Shown piece by piece: positions 17,937 through 29,325 of a stretch of 64,000 nt of DNA. The notes under the pieces are model-generated. The model saw only the letters and a program-made list of their open reading frames with translations, searched no databases and was not told the origin of the DNA. A program made the translations under genes and the position numbers. The stretch's first letter is position 1. Every line of letters begins with the position of its first letter. The DNA comes from Saccharopolyspora phatthalungensis (GTDB lineage Bacteria; Actinomycetota; Actinomycetes; Mycobacteriales; Pseudonocardiaceae): the NCBI RefSeq assembly GCF_014203395.1, contig NZ_JACHIW010000001.1, positions 682,001-746,000 on the forward strand, in the 5' to 3' direction.

Positions 17937-18578
17937 TCAGATGAGCAGTGGTAGCAGGGCGTGGCGGCGGCGGACCACTGCGCCGTAGCGGGAGTCGAGG
18001 CGCAGCCACGCGTCCGTCGCGCTTACCCGGACGATCTCGGATTCCGCTGGTTTGGCAACCAGGAAACCCATGCCGGACAGCACGAACAGGCAGCGGAGCG
18101 GGATCTTCACCTCGTAGCCGGCACCGCTGACCGTGAAGACCTCCTGGTCCAGCAACGACGCCGGCGGTGTTCCCTTCGGACCCACATTGTCCTTGGCGAC
18201 GTCGATACCGCGTTCGGCGACCTCGCCGACAAGCTTCGCCGGCAGGTCGTCCACCCGGTGCCAGCCCTCGACCGGGGGCAACTCCGATCGCCACATCAGG
18301 TCCCGCGGCGGCCCCGGGTCCATCACCGGGGCACCCGCCACGGTCAGCGTGGCCAGCAGCTCGTTGCCGGACACCGTGAGGTCCGCCGGTTCCACCTCGC
18401 CTTCGACCGACCGCGTGCACAGCGCGTCGAACGGCGTCGCCGCCCAGACGTCGATCCGGTCCCCGCCAGGGCGGTTGCGCAGGCGCACCACCGCTTGACC
18501 GTCCAGCCGCACCGCGCGGGCGACGAAGGCGCCGAGGTCTTCGCGCTCGACCCGGTCGGGCATCCGCAGCTCAGGCAC
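17937..18578 (-). CDS. Conserved hypothetical protein, position of Rv2474c
   Basis: A 213-residue soluble protein without recognised motif. It is Val/Arg/Asp rich with alternating strands (e.g. VRLDGQAVVRLRNRPGG, a Trp-containing PPRDLMWRSELPPVEGWHRV segment, and a C-terminal VRVSATDAWLRLDSRYGAVV). Its start overlaps the thioesterase stop by eight bases, so it is co-transcribed and translationally coupled with the thioesterase, as the corresponding pair is in mycobacteria. Function unknown; a role as partner of the hotdog thioesterase is only suggested by linkage. Confidence 0.7.
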   Translation of the reverse strand: MPELRMPDRVEREDLGAFVARAVRLDGQAVVRLRNRPGGDRIDVWAATPFDALCTRSVEGEVEPADLTVSGNELLATLTVAGAPVMDPGPPRDLMWRSELPPVEGWHRVDDLPAKLVGEVAERGIDVAKDNVGPKGTPPASLLDQEVFTVSGAGYEVKIPLRCLFVLSGMGFLVAKPAESEIVRVSATDAWLRLDSRYGAVVRRRHALLPLLI

Positions 18579-19005
18579 GACCCAGCTCCGTCTTCTCCGA
18601 GTCGACCAGCTGCCACTCCGCGAGGAAGTCGCGCTCGTCGGCGGACAGCCGCCGCGGTCGCCCGGCCCGCAGGTCGTAGGGCACCATCAGGGTTTCCGCG
18701 GTGGCCACGGCCTCCTGCGCATAGGCGGTGTAATCGATGATGAACGACGCCGCCTTGAGCTCGCGCACCGACATCCGCACCTGAAGCGACCTCGCCCGGT
18801 ACAGCAGCGGGCTGTGGTAGTCGATCACGACCCGAGCCACCACCATGCCTTCGGCCATGCCGAACAGGCCCTGCCGTTCCGCCTCGGTGAACAGCAGGTC
18901 GGCCCGCGCCTCCTCCAGCAGCGTGATCGTCCTGGCATGGTTGACGTGGCCGAACGCGTCCATGTCGGACCAACGCAGCGCCACCTCGGCTACGAACGCG
19001 CCCAC
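18571..19005 (-). CDS. Acyl-CoA thioesterase, hotdog fold (4HBT type)
   Basis: A 144-residue single hotdog domain: VALRWSDMDAFGHVNHARTI carries the catalytic Asp of the 4-hydroxybenzoyl-CoA thioesterase group, followed by the long central helix (LLEEARADLLF) and the strands YHSPLLYRARSLQVRMSV and ASFIIDYTAY. It should hydrolyse an acyl-CoA; the chain specificity is not readable. GTG at 19005 is chosen because AGGAAG lies eight bases upstream; the frame extends to 19056 without a better site. It lies 80 bases downstream of gdh on the same strand. Confidence 0.82.
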   Translation of the reverse strand: MGAFVAEVALRWSDMDAFGHVNHARTITLLEEARADLLFTEAERQGLFGMAEGMVVARVVIDYHSPLLYRARSLQVRMSVRELKAASFIIDYTAYAQEAVATAETLMVPYDLRAGRPRRLSADERDFLAEWQLVDSEKTELGRA

Positions 19006-19085
19006 TCGCGAGCTTCCTTTCTGCCGTTCGGGTGGCTTGCGGTCACCCTGCCGCAAGCCACCCGCCCATCCACCCGATCATGCTG

Positions 19086-22000
19086 TCACCGGACCATGCT
19101 GCGCAGCTGCCGGGCCGCCACCGACAGCGTGGCCAGATCCAGTCGACCGGAGTTCTTGATCTGCTCCAGCGACGAGTTGGCCCGCGCCAGTCTCGACTCG
19201 TTGGTCGATTCCCAACGAGCGATCTTCTGCTCCGCGTCGTCCTCCGGTTCGCTGGTCCGCAGGACGTCGATGGTGATCGCTCGCAGCGACGCGTAGAAAT
19301 CATCCCGCAACGCCAACCGGGCCAGTGAGTGCCACCGGTTTTCCCGCTCCAGCTTGTTGACCGCGAGCAGCATCCGTTCGACGTCGAGGTGCTCGGCCAG
19401 CGTGTAGTACAGCTCCGCGCTCTCCCGCGGGCTGCGCTCCGCCGCGACGCCGGCGTCGCGTTCCGCGAGCTCGGCGACCTCCCGGATGTCCAGCAGCGCG
19501 AAGGAATCCAGCAGCACGCCGACGCGTTCCGCCAGTTCCGCCGGGACTCCGGCCGCCGTCCAGCGGTCGATCATCTCGGTGGCGCCCTCGGCGGCCCGGC
19601 CGCGCAACAGGCCCCGGACCCCGGCGGACAGTTCCGCCACCACCGGGCGGAACCGGCTGATCTCGGCGCCGATCGCCAACGGCTGCGGCCGGTTCGTCAG
19701 CATCCAGCGCGCCGCCCGGTCGAGCAGCCGACGGCTCTCCAGCACCAGCTCGTCGGCCACCGAACTCGGCACCGAACCGCCCAGCGCGTCGATCTGCTCC
19801 CACAGCTCGGCCAGCTCGTAGACGTCGGTGACCACCGCAAACGCCCGCACCGCATCGGTCGTCGAAGCGCTGATCTCCTCGGCCAGCCGATAGGCGTAGG
19901 AGATGCCCGCACCGTCGACCATCTCGTTGACCAGCAGCGTCGTGATGATTTCGCGGCGCAGCGGGTGCGCCGCGATCGCGTCGCCGTAGCGTTCCCGAAG
20001 CGGCTTCGGAAAGTACTCGGGAAGCCGGCTGCTGAACGCCTCGGTGTCCGGCAGACTGCTGTCCAGCACATCGTGCTTCAGCGACAGCTTGACGTGCGCC
20101 AGCAGCGTCGCCAGCTCCGGCGAGGTCAGCCCCTCCCCGGCCTTCTCGCGGTCACGGAACTCCTTCGGCGTCGGCAGCGCCTCCAGCTCGCGATCCAGGC
20201 CCGCGCTCTTTTCCAGCGCCGCCACCTGTCGGGCGTGCACCGACACCATCGGCGCGGCGTGCGCCCGCGAGATGCCGAGCACGGCGTTCTGCGCGTGGTT
20301 GTCGGCCAGCACCAGCTCGCCGACCTCGTCGGTCATGTCCGCGAGCAGCTCGTTGCGCTGCGGACCGGTCAACTTGCCGTCGGTCACCAGGTGATCGAGC
20401 AGAATCTTGATGTTGACCTCGTGGTCGGAGCAGTCCACCCCGGCGGAGTTGTCCAACGCGTCGGTGTTGACCTTGCCGCCGACGCGGGCGAACTCGATAC
20501 GGCCCAGCGACGTCAAGCCGAGGTTGCCGCCCTCGCCGACGACCTTCACGCGCAGGTCGGCGCCGTTGACGCGAACCGCGTCGTTGGCCTTGTCACCGAC
20601 GTCGGCGTGCGTCTCGGTCGAGGACTTGACGTAGGTGCCGATACCGCCGTTCCACAGCAGGTCCGCGGGGGCCAGCAAGATCTTCTTGATCAGCTCGGCC
20701 GGGGCCAGCTGGCGCACCGACTCGTCGATGCCCAATGCCTGCCTGATCTCCGGGTTCAGCGGTATGGACTTCAACGACCTCGACCACACGCCGCCGCCCG
20801 CGCTGATCTTGTTGCGGTCGTAATCGTCCCAGGTCGACCGCGGCAGTTCGAACAGCCTGCGGCGTTCGGCGAAGGACACCGCCGGGTCCGGATCCGGGTC
20901 GATGAACACGTGCATGTGGTTGAACGCGGCCAACAGCTTGATGTGCTCGGACAGCAGCATGCCGTTGCCGAAGACGTCGCCGGCCATGTCGCCGATGCCG
21001 ACCACCGTGAAGTCCTGGGTCTGGGTGTCCACGTCGAGCTCGCGGAAGTGCCGCTTCACGCTCTCCCAGGCACCCTTGGCGGTGATGCCCATCGCCTTGT
21101 GGTCGTAGCCCACCGAGCCGCCGGAGGCGAACGCGTCGCCCAGCCAGAACCCGTAGGACTTGGCCACGTCGTTGGCGATGTCGGAGAACGTCGCGGTGCC
21201 CTTGTCCGCGGCCACCACCAGGTAGGTGTCGTCGCCGTCGTGGCGCACCACATCGCGCGGCGGGGCCACCTCGCCGCCGATCAGGTTGTCGGTCAGGTCG
21301 AGCAGGCCGGAGATGAACATCCGGTAGCAGGCGATGCCCTCGTCGAGGGTGGCCTTGCGGTCCACCGCCGGGTCGCCGGTCGGTGTCGGCGGCCGCTTCA
21401 CCACGAAGCCGCCCTTCGCGCCGACCGGCACGATCACCGCGTTCTTCACCGCCTGCGCCTTGACCAGGCCCAGGATCTCGGTGCGGAAGTCCTCCCGCCG
21501 GTCCGACCAGCGCAGGCCGCCGCGGGCCACCGAACCGAACCGCAGGTGCACGCCCTCCACCCACGGCGAGTACACGAAGATCTCGAACTGCGGGCGCGGC
21601 TCGGGCAGCCCCGGGATCTCCCTGGGCTCCAGCTTCAACGCCAGGTAGGAGCGCTTGCGGCTGTCGTCGGCGACGAAGTAGTTGGTCCGCAGGGTGGCCC
21701 GGATCAGGCTCAGGTAGCTGCGCAGGATCCGGTCCGCGTCCAGGCTGGTGACCTCGTCGATCAGCTTGGTGACCTCGTCGGTCAGGTCAGCCTCGCGGGA
21801 TTCGCGGTCGTCCTCGGACAGCGCCGGGTCGAAGCGCGTCTCGAACAGCTTGACCAGTGTCGTCGTGGTGGTGCGGTGCGCCAGGATCGCGTCCTCGATG
21901 TAGTCCTGGCTGTAGGCGATGCCGACCTGCCGCAGATACTTGGCGTAGGCGCGCAGCACCGTGGCCTGCCGCCAGGTCAGCCCCGCGCGCAGCACCAGCG

Positions 22001-24056
22001 CATTGAACCGGTCGACCTCGGCTTCGCCGAGCCAGGCTGCCCGGAAGGCGCCCTCGAAACGCTCCCGCAGGGTGTCCAGCACTCCCGCGCCCTCGCTGTC
22101 CAGCAGCCCCGGCTCCAGCCGCAGCCCGAAGTCGTAGATCCAGTACTGCTGTTCGGTGTCGTCGATGACGATCTCGTACGGGCGCTCGTCGACGACCTCG
22201 ACACCCATGCTCTGCAGTACCGGCAGCACCCGGGACAGGATGACCCGGCCGCCGACGTAGAGCTTGAAACGGCGCTGGCCCGCGCTGGCGTCGCGCGGCG
22301 CGTAGAACGACATCCGCAGGTCCCTGGGACCCGACAGCGACTCCAGGCGCCGGAGGTCCACCAGGCCCTCGCTGGCGGTGAAGTCCTCCTTGTATGCCTC
22401 TGGGAAGCCCGCCGCGTAGCGCTGGCCGATCTGGCTGATCGCCTCCGACAGGCTGCGCGTCACGTGCCCGTCGTGGCCGCCACCGGACTGCTCGGCGTCG
22501 ACCTCCTCGATCATCTGGTCGTCCCAGGTGTGGATGGCCTCGCTAAGCCGCTGCTGGATGCGCACCAGGTCCGGCTCCAGCCGGTTCTCCGGGTCGGTGT
22601 GGACCACGAAGTGCACCCGCGCCAGGGTGGATTCGCCGACCCTGGTGCTGTACTCCAGGCCGGTGCCGCCGAGTTCTTCCAGCAGCACCTCCTGCATCGC
22701 CAGCCGCGAGCTGGTGGTGTAGCGGTCCCGCGGCAGGTACACCAGGCAGGAGTAGAAGCGGCCGTAGGGGTCGCGGCGCAGGAACGGCTTGAGCTTGCGC
22801 CGTTCGGCCAGCGCCAGCACACCGGTGATGGTTTCCTGCAGCGTGCCCAGGTCGGTGGAGAACAGCTCGGTGCGCGGATAGTTCTGGATCTCCTCCAGCA
22901 TCCGCTGTCCGGAGTAGGACTCCATCGGGAACCCGGCGCGGTGGATGACTTCGCGCACCCGGCGATCGATGAACGGAATGTCGAGCACGTCTTCGTGCAA
23001 CGCGGTGGTGGTGAACAGCCCGAGGAAGCGGTGCTCGCCGTTGACCTGCCCGGACTCGTCGAAAGTCTTGACACCGACGTAGAACGGGTGCACCGGACGG
23101 TGCACTGTGGACGGTGCGCTGGCCTGGGTCAGCACCAGCAGGTCCTTGGACAACGCGCTGCCGCGGGCGCCCGGCCCGGCGGTCAGGCTGCGCGCCGCGA
23201 CACTGTCGCTGCGCAGCACCCCCAGCCCGGAGGCCAGCACGGCCTGCAGCGCGGGTTCGGCACCGTCGCCGACCAGTTCGTAGTGCCGGTAGCCGAGGAA
23301 CGTGAAGTGACCGGCGGCCAGCCAGCGCAGCAACTCGGCCCCGTCGTGAACCGCCTCGCCCGGCAGCGGCGGCGGATTCTGCTCCAGCTCGTCGGCCAGC
23401 GACCGAGCCGTGGCGTGCATCCGCTCGGTGTCCTCGACGACCTCGCGCACGTCGTTGAGCACGTCGGTCAGGCCCTGCTTGAGGACGGTCAGCCGCTCGG
23501 CGTCGACTACCCGGTCCACCTCGATGAACATCCAGCTCTCGGCCATCGCGTCGGCCGGCGGGGTGGTCGGGTCCGCGCCCGGCAGCACCTCCAGCAGCTG
23601 GCCGGCCACGTCGCGGCGTACCACGAAGATGGGGTGGATGATGCGCTGCACCTCGGCGCCGTCGCGGCCGAGTTCGGCGATCACCGAATCCACCAGGTAG
23701 GGCATGTCGTCGGTGACGATCTGCACCACCGTCGCCTGGCTCTGCCAGCCGTCATCGGTCCGATTCGGGTTGAAGATCTGCACCAGCGGGCGCCCCGCCA
23801 CCCGGGCCGAAGCCAATAGGTGGTGCGACCGCAGCGCCCCGACGAGGTCGGTGGGCTCGTCGTCGACGAGCTCCTCGGCGGGCACGTGCCGGTAGTAGGC
23901 GCGCAAGAGGTCGGCGAGGTCCGGGGCGAACTCGACCGCTCTGTCCAGCAGGCGGCGCTTGGCCAGTTCGGGGTTCTCGGACCACTCGCCGACCGCGCCG
24001 TCCCCACCGGCTTGCGGGTGTTGTCCGGTCTTCAACTGTCCGGGATTCCAGGTCAT
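19086..24056 (-). CDS. gdh: Large NAD-specific glutamate dehydrogenase (GDH180 class)
   Basis: A 1656-residue enzyme, matching the 1600-1700 residues of the class, which oxidises glutamate to 2-oxoglutarate and ammonia with NAD. The long N-terminal third contains regulatory ACT-like segments (TDDMPYLVDSVIAELG), the middle holds the substrate Lys region GAKGGFVVKRPP near residue 880 and the nucleotide-binding GIGDMAGDVFGNGM near 1024, and the C-terminal 500 residues are helical. ATG 24056 gives MTWNPGQ; frames extend to 24308 without support and only a weak GAAG precedes the ATG. In mycobacteria this enzyme is restrained by GarA; the orthologue is not in the window. Reading frame complete. Confidence 0.93.
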   Translation of the reverse strand: MTWNPGQLKTGQHPQAGGDGAVGEWSENPELAKRRLLDRAVEFAPDLADLLRAYYRHVPAEELVDDEPTDLVGALRSHHLLASARVAGRPLVQIFNPNRTDDGWQSQATVVQIVTDDMPYLVDSVIAELGRDGAEVQRIIHPIFVVRRDVAGQLLEVLPGADPTTPPADAMAESWMFIEVDRVVDAERLTVLKQGLTDVLNDVREVVEDTERMHATARSLADELEQNPPPLPGEAVHDGAELLRWLAAGHFTFLGYRHYELVGDGAEPALQAVLASGLGVLRSDSVAARSLTAGPGARGSALSKDLLVLTQASAPSTVHRPVHPFYVGVKTFDESGQVNGEHRFLGLFTTTALHEDVLDIPFIDRRVREVIHRAGFPMESYSGQRMLEEIQNYPRTELFSTDLGTLQETITGVLALAERRKLKPFLRRDPYGRFYSCLVYLPRDRYTTSSRLAMQEVLLEELGGTGLEYSTRVGESTLARVHFVVHTDPENRLEPDLVRIQQRLSEAIHTWDDQMIEEVDAEQSGGGHDGHVTRSLSEAISQIGQRYAAGFPEAYKEDFTASEGLVDLRRLESLSGPRDLRMSFYAPRDASAGQRRFKLYVGGRVILSRVLPVLQSMGVEVVDERPYEIVIDDTEQQYWIYDFGLRLEPGLLDSEGAGVLDTLRERFEGAFRAAWLGEAEVDRFNALVLRAGLTWRQATVLRAYAKYLRQVGIAYSQDYIEDAILAHRTTTTTLVKLFETRFDPALSEDDRESREADLTDEVTKLIDEVTSLDADRILRSYLSLIRATLRTNYFVADDSRKRSYLALKLEPREIPGLPEPRPQFEIFVYSPWVEGVHLRFGSVARGGLRWSDRREDFRTEILGLVKAQAVKNAVIVPVGAKGGFVVKRPPTPTGDPAVDRKATLDEGIACYRMFISGLLDLTDNLIGGEVAPPRDVVRHDGDDTYLVVAADKGTATFSDIANDVAKSYGFWLGDAFASGGSVGYDHKAMGITAKGAWESVKRHFRELDVDTQTQDFTVVGIGDMAGDVFGNGMLLSEHIKLLAAFNHMHVFIDPDPDPAVSFAERRRLFELPRSTWDDYDRNKISAGGGVWSRSLKSIPLNPEIRQALGIDESVRQLAPAELIKKILLAPADLLWNGGIGTYVKSSTETHADVGDKANDAVRVNGADLRVKVVGEGGNLGLTSLGRIEFARVGGKVNTDALDNSAGVDCSDHEVNIKILLDHLVTDGKLTGPQRNELLADMTDEVGELVLADNHAQNAVLGISRAHAAPMVSVHARQVAALEKSAGLDRELEALPTPKEFRDREKAGEGLTSPELATLLAHVKLSLKHDVLDSSLPDTEAFSSRLPEYFPKPLRERYGDAIAAHPLRREIITTLLVNEMVDGAGISYAYRLAEEISASTTDAVRAFAVVTDVYELAELWEQIDALGGSVPSSVADELVLESRRLLDRAARWMLTNRPQPLAIGAEISRFRPVVAELSAGVRGLLRGRAAEGATEMIDRWTAAGVPAELAERVGVLLDSFALLDIREVAELAERDAGVAAERSPRESAELYYTLAEHLDVERMLLAVNKLERENRWHSLARLALRDDFYASLRAITIDVLRTSEPEDDAEQKIARWESTNESRLARANSSLEQIKNSGRLDLATLSVAARQLRSMVR

Positions 24057-24371
24057 CTTCAGGCAGCTCCACGCTTGACGGCACCTCGTTGTGCCAACAG
24101 GTTCCACCTTAAGACTGCCAGCTCCGGCGGTTCGCTGCGGGCGGTAACGCGGTCGAACGCGTGAAAAGCGGCACAATGATCGATGTCGGGTTCGTTTCAG
24201 AACCTGTTCCTCGATCCCAGCTTCGCTCGACGACCGTCTTCGGGATCGCTGTGGGATCCCCGACCAAAGCTGCGCTAACACGCCGCTGCCGGGGACGCCG
24301 GACCGCAACGCAGCCGGAAAAATGCGCTGCGGTGCGAGCTACGGATGACTGCGCCGCCGCCGAAAAGTCTT
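24057..24371 (-). other. Intergenic region between the TPR gene and gdh
   Basis: 315 bases upstream of gdh without a supportable gene. It contains an imperfect inverted repeat, GATCCCAGC at 24215-24223 against GCTGTGGGATC near 24249-24259, interrupted by a second GGGATC. It probably holds the gdh promoter and the end of the upstream transcript. Confidence 0.4.
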
Positions 24372-26966
24372 TCAGAACAGGGGATCCGTCGCCGTGGCGT
24401 CGATCCCTGGACGGCGGTGCCGGGCGGCCGTGCCCGGTTCCCGATCGTCCGATGTGGACGAATAGCCGTTGTGGGAGACCTGAGAACGGCTGGTGATTCC
24501 GGCCACACGCGCTTCGCTGTGCCGACCGGGCGACGCGGCCTGCTCGGCTTCGGGCTGCCCTCGTCGACCGCTCTCGTAAGCCATCAACGCCTCGGTGAGC
24601 AGCTCGGCGAGCCCGATCTTCTCGGCCGGTCCGGCACCCTCCGGGGGTGAGCCCGCAGCTGCCTGGTCACCGGCCGGTTCCAACCGTTCTGACCCCGAAG
24701 GGGGCTGCTCCGCCTCCGCCACCGGGAGGTTCGGCTCGGTCGCCCAGTCCTGGCGGTGACGGCCGAGCAGCTCTGCGGCCGGAGTGGGCAGCACGGGGGC
24801 AATTTCGGATGATTCGACCGACTCGGCCATTTCAGACACTTCGAGCGTTTCGGACGGTTCGGCGTGCCGGGCTCGACGACGACTCGGCCGCGGCTCACCG
24901 GACAACTGCAGGCTCGCGCGGATCTCGGCCAGCGATCTACCGCGCGATCGGCGACCGCCCTCCTGCTCCTCGATCCCGTCTGCCAGGGCCTCGACCGCTT
25001 CGGGTTCGCGTTCGCCGTAGGCCGGCTCGTTCCGCAGCCCGCCTACGACCGGGTAGGCATCCGGCCGGTCGATGCCGGGAAGTTCGGCCGCCCGGTCCTG
25101 GTCGTGCCGCTGGCGCTGCGAATCTTCCAGCTGTTGATCGGCAGCCGACCCTGATTCCGGTCGGTCGGCCAGTTCGGCCGAACCCCCGATCACCGGAAGG
25201 ATCGCGGTTACGTCCACCGCGCTAGGGCCGGGAGCGGCCGTCGACCAGCCAAGGTGGTCCGCTGTCGCGGCCAACGCCTCCGCGCTGGACTGCGCCCCGG
25301 CGGACCGGGGCTGCGCCGACGGGGAACTCGTCGGCTCGGGTTCCGACAGCTGGGATTCTGGTAACTCGGGCGGCTGGGGCTCGTATGCGGCAGACCCCTT
25401 GCCGAAGGTGCGCTCGGCGTTGGACGGCTGACCCCACGACTCCGACGGCCACCAGTCCGCCTGCGAGGTAGCCGCCGCGGTTGGCTCCACGTAGCCGTCG
25501 GACACCGATTCGCGCCCGGCAAGCCCACCGTCGTCGGGTGGCGCGAAGGCGGCTGTCTCAACCTGAAGGTCCACTGGTTCGGCGATCGCCTGGCGACTCG
25601 GTTGCCCGGTCTCAGACTGCGACTCGAATACCGTGGGCTCGAATACGACCGTCGGGGACGCGGGCTCATCGGAGGAAGTCCTAGGCTCGGGCATCACTCG
25701 CCGACGGTGCTCCTCATCGCGCTGTTCGGCGGCCCGGTTGGTGAGGGTCTCCATCAGTCGACGCGCAGCATCGTGCGCGTCCTCGTACTCCGACCGGCCC
25801 TTGGACCGCGCCCGTTCGGCGTCGGGCTGCCCGGGGGTGGGCGGTCCCGGTTCGCACGGCGCCGGATCGGATGGCCAGCTTGGCTGCCGCGGCACCTCGA
25901 TGTCGCTGGTGAGCACCGGGAATTCCGCGAGCAGTCGAGCCCTTGCGGTGTGCAAGGCTGCACGCCAGCGACGATCAGCGGAATATGCGCCCCGCAAAGC
26001 CCGAAGCGCTTCGGCGAACTCCGCTCCCCGCTCAAGTATGTGGGACAGCGTGTTCAACGTTTCGGCGAGCAAACCGTCCAGCTTGTGCCGCTCCGAGATT
26101 GCCGCAGTGTCGTTGAGCGTCCGCACCGCTGCCCCGTCGTTGCCATCCGGAAGGTGCACGCGCGTGGCCAAGGCGAGACCTAACCAGCCGACCGGCCCCG
26201 CCGCCGCGGCGCGAACCGGCTTCGCCAGCACGGATTCCGCTGCTTGGACGGCCTCCGGACGCCGCCCCAACTCCAGCAGCGACTGCACCTGCTCCAGCAC
26301 CAGCCGGGTGTGCATCTCCCCGCTGTCGGCGGCCGGATCACCGAGTTGCCCGAGCAGCGCCAGCCCGCCGTCGGCTGCCGCGATGGCCTCGTCAAACTCG
26401 CCCAGCCTGCGGTGATGTCCCGCGCGGGCAGCGCAAACCCGGGCTTTGAGCAACCGAACTGTGTCCCGGTTGAGCCCGCAGCCCGCGTACAGCCGGTCGG
26501 CCTCGTCGAGCGCTTCGGAGCGTTCCCCGTCCTGCCGGTGCGCAGGCAACGACGCGGCAAAGGCCAGCAAGGCGTGTGCCCGCACCGTCGGCTCGATCCG
26601 CTCCTGCTCCAGCACCGGGTCCAGCACCCGGACCGCGACCTCGCTGGTGCCAGCGCTACGGGCGCACCACGCCAGCTCGACCCTCAGCTCCGCGGCGACT
26701 TCGGCGTCGCCCGCCACCTCCGCGTCGCGGACCGCGGCGAGCGCCCGGCCGGTGGCCGGGACACCGCGTCCCAAGCGGTTCGAGGCGAACAGGGCAAGAG
26801 CCTCGGCGCGCAACCGCGCCGCTTGGTCGCCGGTGCGCCTGGCGAGCGCAACCGCATGATCACTGAGCACCAACGCCAACTCGGGGACTCGCCACCGCAT
26901 TTGCCGTGCGGGTTCGAGAAGTCCCTGTGCCGAGCCAGTGTTCGGTGAACCGGGCACGCTCGCCAA
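24372..26966 (-). CDS. TPR-repeat protein with long disordered acidic C-terminus
   Basis: About 864 residues. The N-terminal 400 are helical hairpins of the TPR type with Ala/Leu/Arg-rich repeats (ALARRTGDQAARLRAEALAL, LRRVELAWCARSAG-like and EALDEADRLYAGCGL units). From about residue 420 the sequence becomes Pro/Glu/Ser-rich and unstructured to the end. TTG at 26966 is proposed because GGAGG lies four bases upstream; GTG 26957 and ATG 26900 are alternatives. It starts 12 bases after the ettA stop, so it belongs to the ssb-ettA operon. A scaffold role in the cytoplasm is a guess; I recognise no family. Confidence 0.65.
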   Translation of the reverse strand: MASVPGSPNTGSAQGLLEPARQMRWRVPELALVLSDHAVALARRTGDQAARLRAEALALFASNRLGRGVPATGRALAAVRDAEVAGDAEVAAELRVELAWCARSAGTSEVAVRVLDPVLEQERIEPTVRAHALLAFAASLPAHRQDGERSEALDEADRLYAGCGLNRDTVRLLKARVCAARAGHHRRLGEFDEAIAAADGGLALLGQLGDPAADSGEMHTRLVLEQVQSLLELGRRPEAVQAAESVLAKPVRAAAAGPVGWLGLALATRVHLPDGNDGAAVRTLNDTAAISERHKLDGLLAETLNTLSHILERGAEFAEALRALRGAYSADRRWRAALHTARARLLAEFPVLTSDIEVPRQPSWPSDPAPCEPGPPTPGQPDAERARSKGRSEYEDAHDAARRLMETLTNRAAEQRDEEHRRRVMPEPRTSSDEPASPTVVFEPTVFESQSETGQPSRQAIAEPVDLQVETAAFAPPDDGGLAGRESVSDGYVEPTAAATSQADWWPSESWGQPSNAERTFGKGSAAYEPQPPELPESQLSEPEPTSSPSAQPRSAGAQSSAEALAATADHLGWSTAAPGPSAVDVTAILPVIGGSAELADRPESGSAADQQLEDSQRQRHDQDRAAELPGIDRPDAYPVVGGLRNEPAYGEREPEAVEALADGIEEQEGGRRSRGRSLAEIRASLQLSGEPRPSRRRARHAEPSETLEVSEMAESVESSEIAPVLPTPAAELLGRHRQDWATEPNLPVAEAEQPPSGSERLEPAGDQAAAGSPPEGAGPAEKIGLAELLTEALMAYESGRRGQPEAEQAASPGRHSEARVAGITSRSQVSHNGYSSTSDDREPGTAARHRRPGIDATATDPLF

Positions 26967-26977
26967 GGCGCCTCCGT

Positions 26978-28654
<1,677 letters not shown>

Positions 28655-28795
28655 GCCATGAATCGTAGTTGCGTCCCGTGTTGGACCGCGCACGCGGTCC
28701 CCCAGCGCCCCGCCCACGGCGCCTACCCGCCGAATCTCGACGTCTCTCACCTCCTTCGAACCGGAAATCTGGCTGGTCGGCAGCGAAGATCGCGA

Positions 28796-29203
28796 TCAGC
28801 CGCTAGGTAGCGAAACCAGCCCGCGGTCGCTGACCGAGCGCTGCCGTAACACGTCCTCCGCCGGCGGCGCACCACGCGCCAAGTCCAGCCCCACCGCGTT
28901 GGCCTCCAACTCGACGACGGTGCTCCACTGCCCGCCCCGCTCGTACTCACGCGTGCGCAATCGCCCGGTCGCCACCACCGGATCACCCTTGCCCAATGCG
29001 GTTGCCACCCCGTCGGCGAGCCGTTTCCAGCAGTTCACCGTGGCGTAGAACCGAGCGCCGTCAACCCATTCCTCGGCATCCCGGTCGAACCGGCGGGAGG
29101 TGGCGGCCACCCGGAAACTGGCCACCCGATTTCCATTCGGCGTATCCCGCACGACGGGTTCGGTGATGACGTAGCCCACCACCGTCACCAGGGTCTCGAA
29201 CAT
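28796..29203 (-). CDS. ssb: Single-stranded DNA-binding protein, second (SsbB-type) copy
   Basis: A 135-residue OB-fold protein: VTVVGYVITEPVVRDTPNGN, VASFRVAATSRRFDRD, ARFYATVNCWKRLADGV and GDPVVATGRLRTREYE follow the SSB pattern. The short C-terminus ends SLPSG and lacks the acidic DDIPF-type tip of the main SSB, so it probably does not recruit the usual replication partners; this fits the shorter paralogue (Rv2478c position) rather than the replicative SSB next to rpsF/rpsR. ATG 29203 has AAGGAGCGG upstream. Heads the ssb-ettA-TPR group. Confidence 0.87.
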   Translation of the reverse strand: MFETLVTVVGYVITEPVVRDTPNGNRVASFRVAATSRRFDRDAEEWVDGARFYATVNCWKRLADGVATALGKGDPVVATGRLRTREYERGGQWSTVVELEANAVGLDLARGAPPAEDVLRQRSVSDRGLVSLPSG

Positions 29204-29290
29204 CGCTGCCGCTCCTTTCGGTGTTGCGCGGCCGACCTCCGGCCACCACCCAAGGTTGCCTGAAGATCGCCACGCAGCGCGACAGATTTA

Positions 29291-29303
29291 CTACGTTACG
29301 TAG
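29291..29303 (-). promoter_or_regulatory. Small inverted repeat upstream of ssb
   Basis: CTACG-TTA-CGTAG, in an A/T-rich patch (29281-29310) of the 122-base gap before ssb. Likely part of the ssb promoter or an operator. Confidence 0.35.
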
Positions 29304-29325
29304 ATATTCCGGCCGATCGGCCAGG

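Noticed and set aside
19329..23819. 1496-residue open frame antisense to gdh
   Set aside because: It mirrors the GC-rich codon pattern of the gdh gene; composition is His/Gln/Arg-rich without any motif, as expected of the opposite strand of a high-GC gene.
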